Positions 4,845 to 5,419 of a stretch of DNA of 5,419 bases are shown here, piece after piece. The DNA lies in NCBI GenBank assembly GCA_016296575.1, contig JAEDJA010000056.1, positions 1 through 5,419 of the forward strand, given 5' to 3'. Under the pieces are notes generated by a model, which saw only the letters and a list, made by a program, of their open reading frames with translations, did not search any database and was not told where the DNA came from. Position 1 is the first letter of the stretch. The number at the start of each line of letters is the position of its first letter. Origin of the DNA: Treponema sp. (GTDB lineage: Bacteria; Spirochaetota; Spirochaetia; Treponematales; Treponemataceae). A program made the translations under genes and the position numbers.

Positions 4845-4879
4845 AATCAAACGACGGCATTTCGGCGTTTGATTTTAAC
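4841..4879. repeat. Hairpin overlapping the stop codon of the 4875-5195 gene; possible weak terminator
   Basis: The left arm GTTAAATCAAACG (4841-4853) pairs with CGTTTGATTTTAAC (4866-4879) with a single bulged T. The right arm includes the TAA stop (complement of 4875-4877) of the minus-strand gene, so it would form at the 3' end of that mRNA. The sequence after the hairpin on the minus strand lacks a strong U-tract. Termination is therefore only possible, not shown. Confidence 0.5.
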
Positions 4880-5195
4880 CTTCCTTTACCTTCTTAATCT
4901 CTTCCTGTAATTCAGGACTAAAATCAGCTAAATCATCCATGGTTATAGCCTTTTCATTAAGCAGTTTTATGAGATTTATTTTGAACATACTGCGGCTCAT
5001 TTCTACAATTACACCGGCTGATTTTTTCTCGCGGAAAATCAGCTTTTCGGCTTTCCAGAATTTTTCTGAAGGCGGGAGTTTTTCATCAGATAAAAGCTTT
5101 ATTAATTTCTTATTCACTTTATCCATGTAGCGTTCCTGCCACTCAACAATTTTTACACGAAATAATTTCCAATCGGATTCTTTACAATTTGTCAT
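4875..5195 (-). CDS. Small uncharacterised conserved-looking protein (106 aa)
   Basis: This highly charged, mostly helical soluble protein starts MTNCKESDWKLF. It contains WQERYMDKVNKKLIKLL (19-35), a PPSEKFWKAEKLI segment and a C-terminal helical pair ending LADFSPELQEEIKKVKEG. A WxxF...WQExYM...L pattern followed by 'FW..EK.I..dKk..Gv' and a C-terminal 'I...DL.dFS..L...' reminds me of a small family of unknown function common in Firmicutes and treponemes. I know no assigned role and do not name one. There is no signal peptide or membrane segment. The ATG at 5195 has no good Shine-Dalgarno. An overlapping ATGAAAATATGA lies just before it, so an alternative start or a leader peptide is possible. 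Composition matches neighbouring genes, and the 3' end lies in a hairpin. Confidence 0.72.
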   Translation of the reverse strand: MTNCKESDWKLFRVKIVEWQERYMDKVNKKLIKLLSDEKLPPSEKFWKAEKLIFREKKSAGVIVEMSRSMFKINLIKLLNEKAITMDDLADFSPELQEEIKKVKEG

Positions 5196-5228
5196 ATTTT
5201 CATAGTAGCAGTGGAAGGATTAAATTGC

Positions 5229-5234
5229 TATAGT
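5229..5234 (+). promoter_or_regulatory. Possible extended -10 (TGC-TATAGT)
   Basis: TGCTATAGT (5226-5234) is an extended -10 pattern placed so that transcription would begin at or next to the A of the ATG at 5241, giving a leaderless message for the small ORF. No -35 hexamer is evident. Confidence 0.25.
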
Positions 5235-5240
5235 TTGATT

Positions 5241-5321
5241 ATGGGAATAAAAGATTATCTGAACTCTCTTTCGAAAGATGAATTGATTTCTCTGCTAATG
5301 CAACTTTCGGAGGAAAGCTAG
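5241..5321 (+). CDS. 26-residue small ORF or N-terminal gene remnant
   Basis: The frame encodes MGIKDYLNSLSKDELISLLM... ending LSEES before TAG. The 'LxxLSKxELIxLLxxL' amphipathic helix looks like the first 25 residues of larger proteins that start with such a helix, so this may be the surviving 5' end of a truncated gene. A genuine micropeptide is also possible. There is no Shine-Dalgarno, but an extended -10 six bases upstream could allow leaderless expression. The following bases (to 5331) show no continuation in other frames that I could recognise. Confidence 0.3.
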   Translation: MGIKDYLNSLSKDELISLLMQLSEES

Positions 5322-5331
5322 TAGTTTTTTA

Positions 5332-5418
5332 TTATTTTACCAACTCATGAATATTCGTTTCATCCCAATATTCATTTTCCCAGAAAAAGAGTTCGGTCTT
5401 ACGTTTTTTAAAAATTCT
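5332..5418 (-). CDS. C-terminal end of a gene entering from the right edge
   Basis: Reading the complement from the edge gives 28 codons in one frame, rich in Trp, Glu and Lys, ending WDETNIHELVK before TAA (5332-5334). The amino-acid make-up (FFWENEYW) is protein-like, but too little is present to name a family. No clear hairpin terminator follows before the 26-residue ORF on the other strand. Confidence 0.4.
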   Translation of the reverse strand, partial: RIFKKRKTELFFWENEYWDETNIHELVK

Positions 5419-5419
5419 A

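Noticed and set aside
1..5419. CRISPR array, tRNA or insertion sequence
   Set aside because: No regularly spaced direct repeats, no cloverleaf-like segment with a TTC-loop and acceptor pairing, and no transposase reading frame were seen on either strand.

Overview
This window looks like accessory sequence from a low-to-moderate GC spirochaete, most likely a Treponema-type genome. That assignment is an inference. It rests on an obvious flagellar-switch (FliG) homologue, the WYL regulator style, spirochaete-like base composition and a GTCATCCCGAA-type palindromic intergenic repeat. No rRNA, tRNA, CRISPR array, transposase or replication origin is visible.

Layout from left to right. A minus-strand gene fragment with a winged-helix-like tail (1-213) runs off the left edge. 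A non-coding stretch follows (214-459) with two strong dyads. The second dyad sits just upstream of a + strand gene (460-1191) for a short FliG-like protein that lacks the FliG N-terminal domain. A bidirectional hairpin terminator (1218-1250) separates it from a convergent minus-strand operon. In transcription order, that operon encodes a WYL-domain protein (2775-3638, apparently missing its DNA-binding N-terminus), a NUMOD4/HNH endonuclease (2252-2752) and a larger, more AT-rich protein with a PD-(D/E)XK-like nuclease signature (1251-2252). The HNH and nuclease genes overlap as TAATG. Divergent from the WYL gene, on the + strand, is a protein that fuses an AraC-type HTH to a degenerate GyrB-like GHKL ATPase fold (3736-4635). 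The non-coding stretch 4636-4874 is almost entirely hairpins. A small conserved-looking acidic/basic protein (4875-5195, minus), a 26-codon possible gene remnant (5241-5321, +) and a minus-strand gene tail (5332-5418) fill the right edge.

How the parts may work together. A nearly identical dyad (AGACTATC, 7-base spacer, GATAGTCT) lies just upstream of the -10 of the FliG-like gene and again in the shared divergent promoter of the WYL operon and the AraC-GyrB gene. One regulator, possibly the AraC-GyrB fusion or a WYL protein encoded elsewhere, could therefore control all three transcription units. The most interesting possibilities are (i) a WYL-controlled two-nuclease cassette resembling regulated anti-phage modules, and (ii) the AraC/pseudo-gyrase fusion, which has a second ribosome-binding site and ATG exactly at its domain boundary. 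Both are hypotheses. The sequence supports the domain calls and operator sharing, not the biological role.
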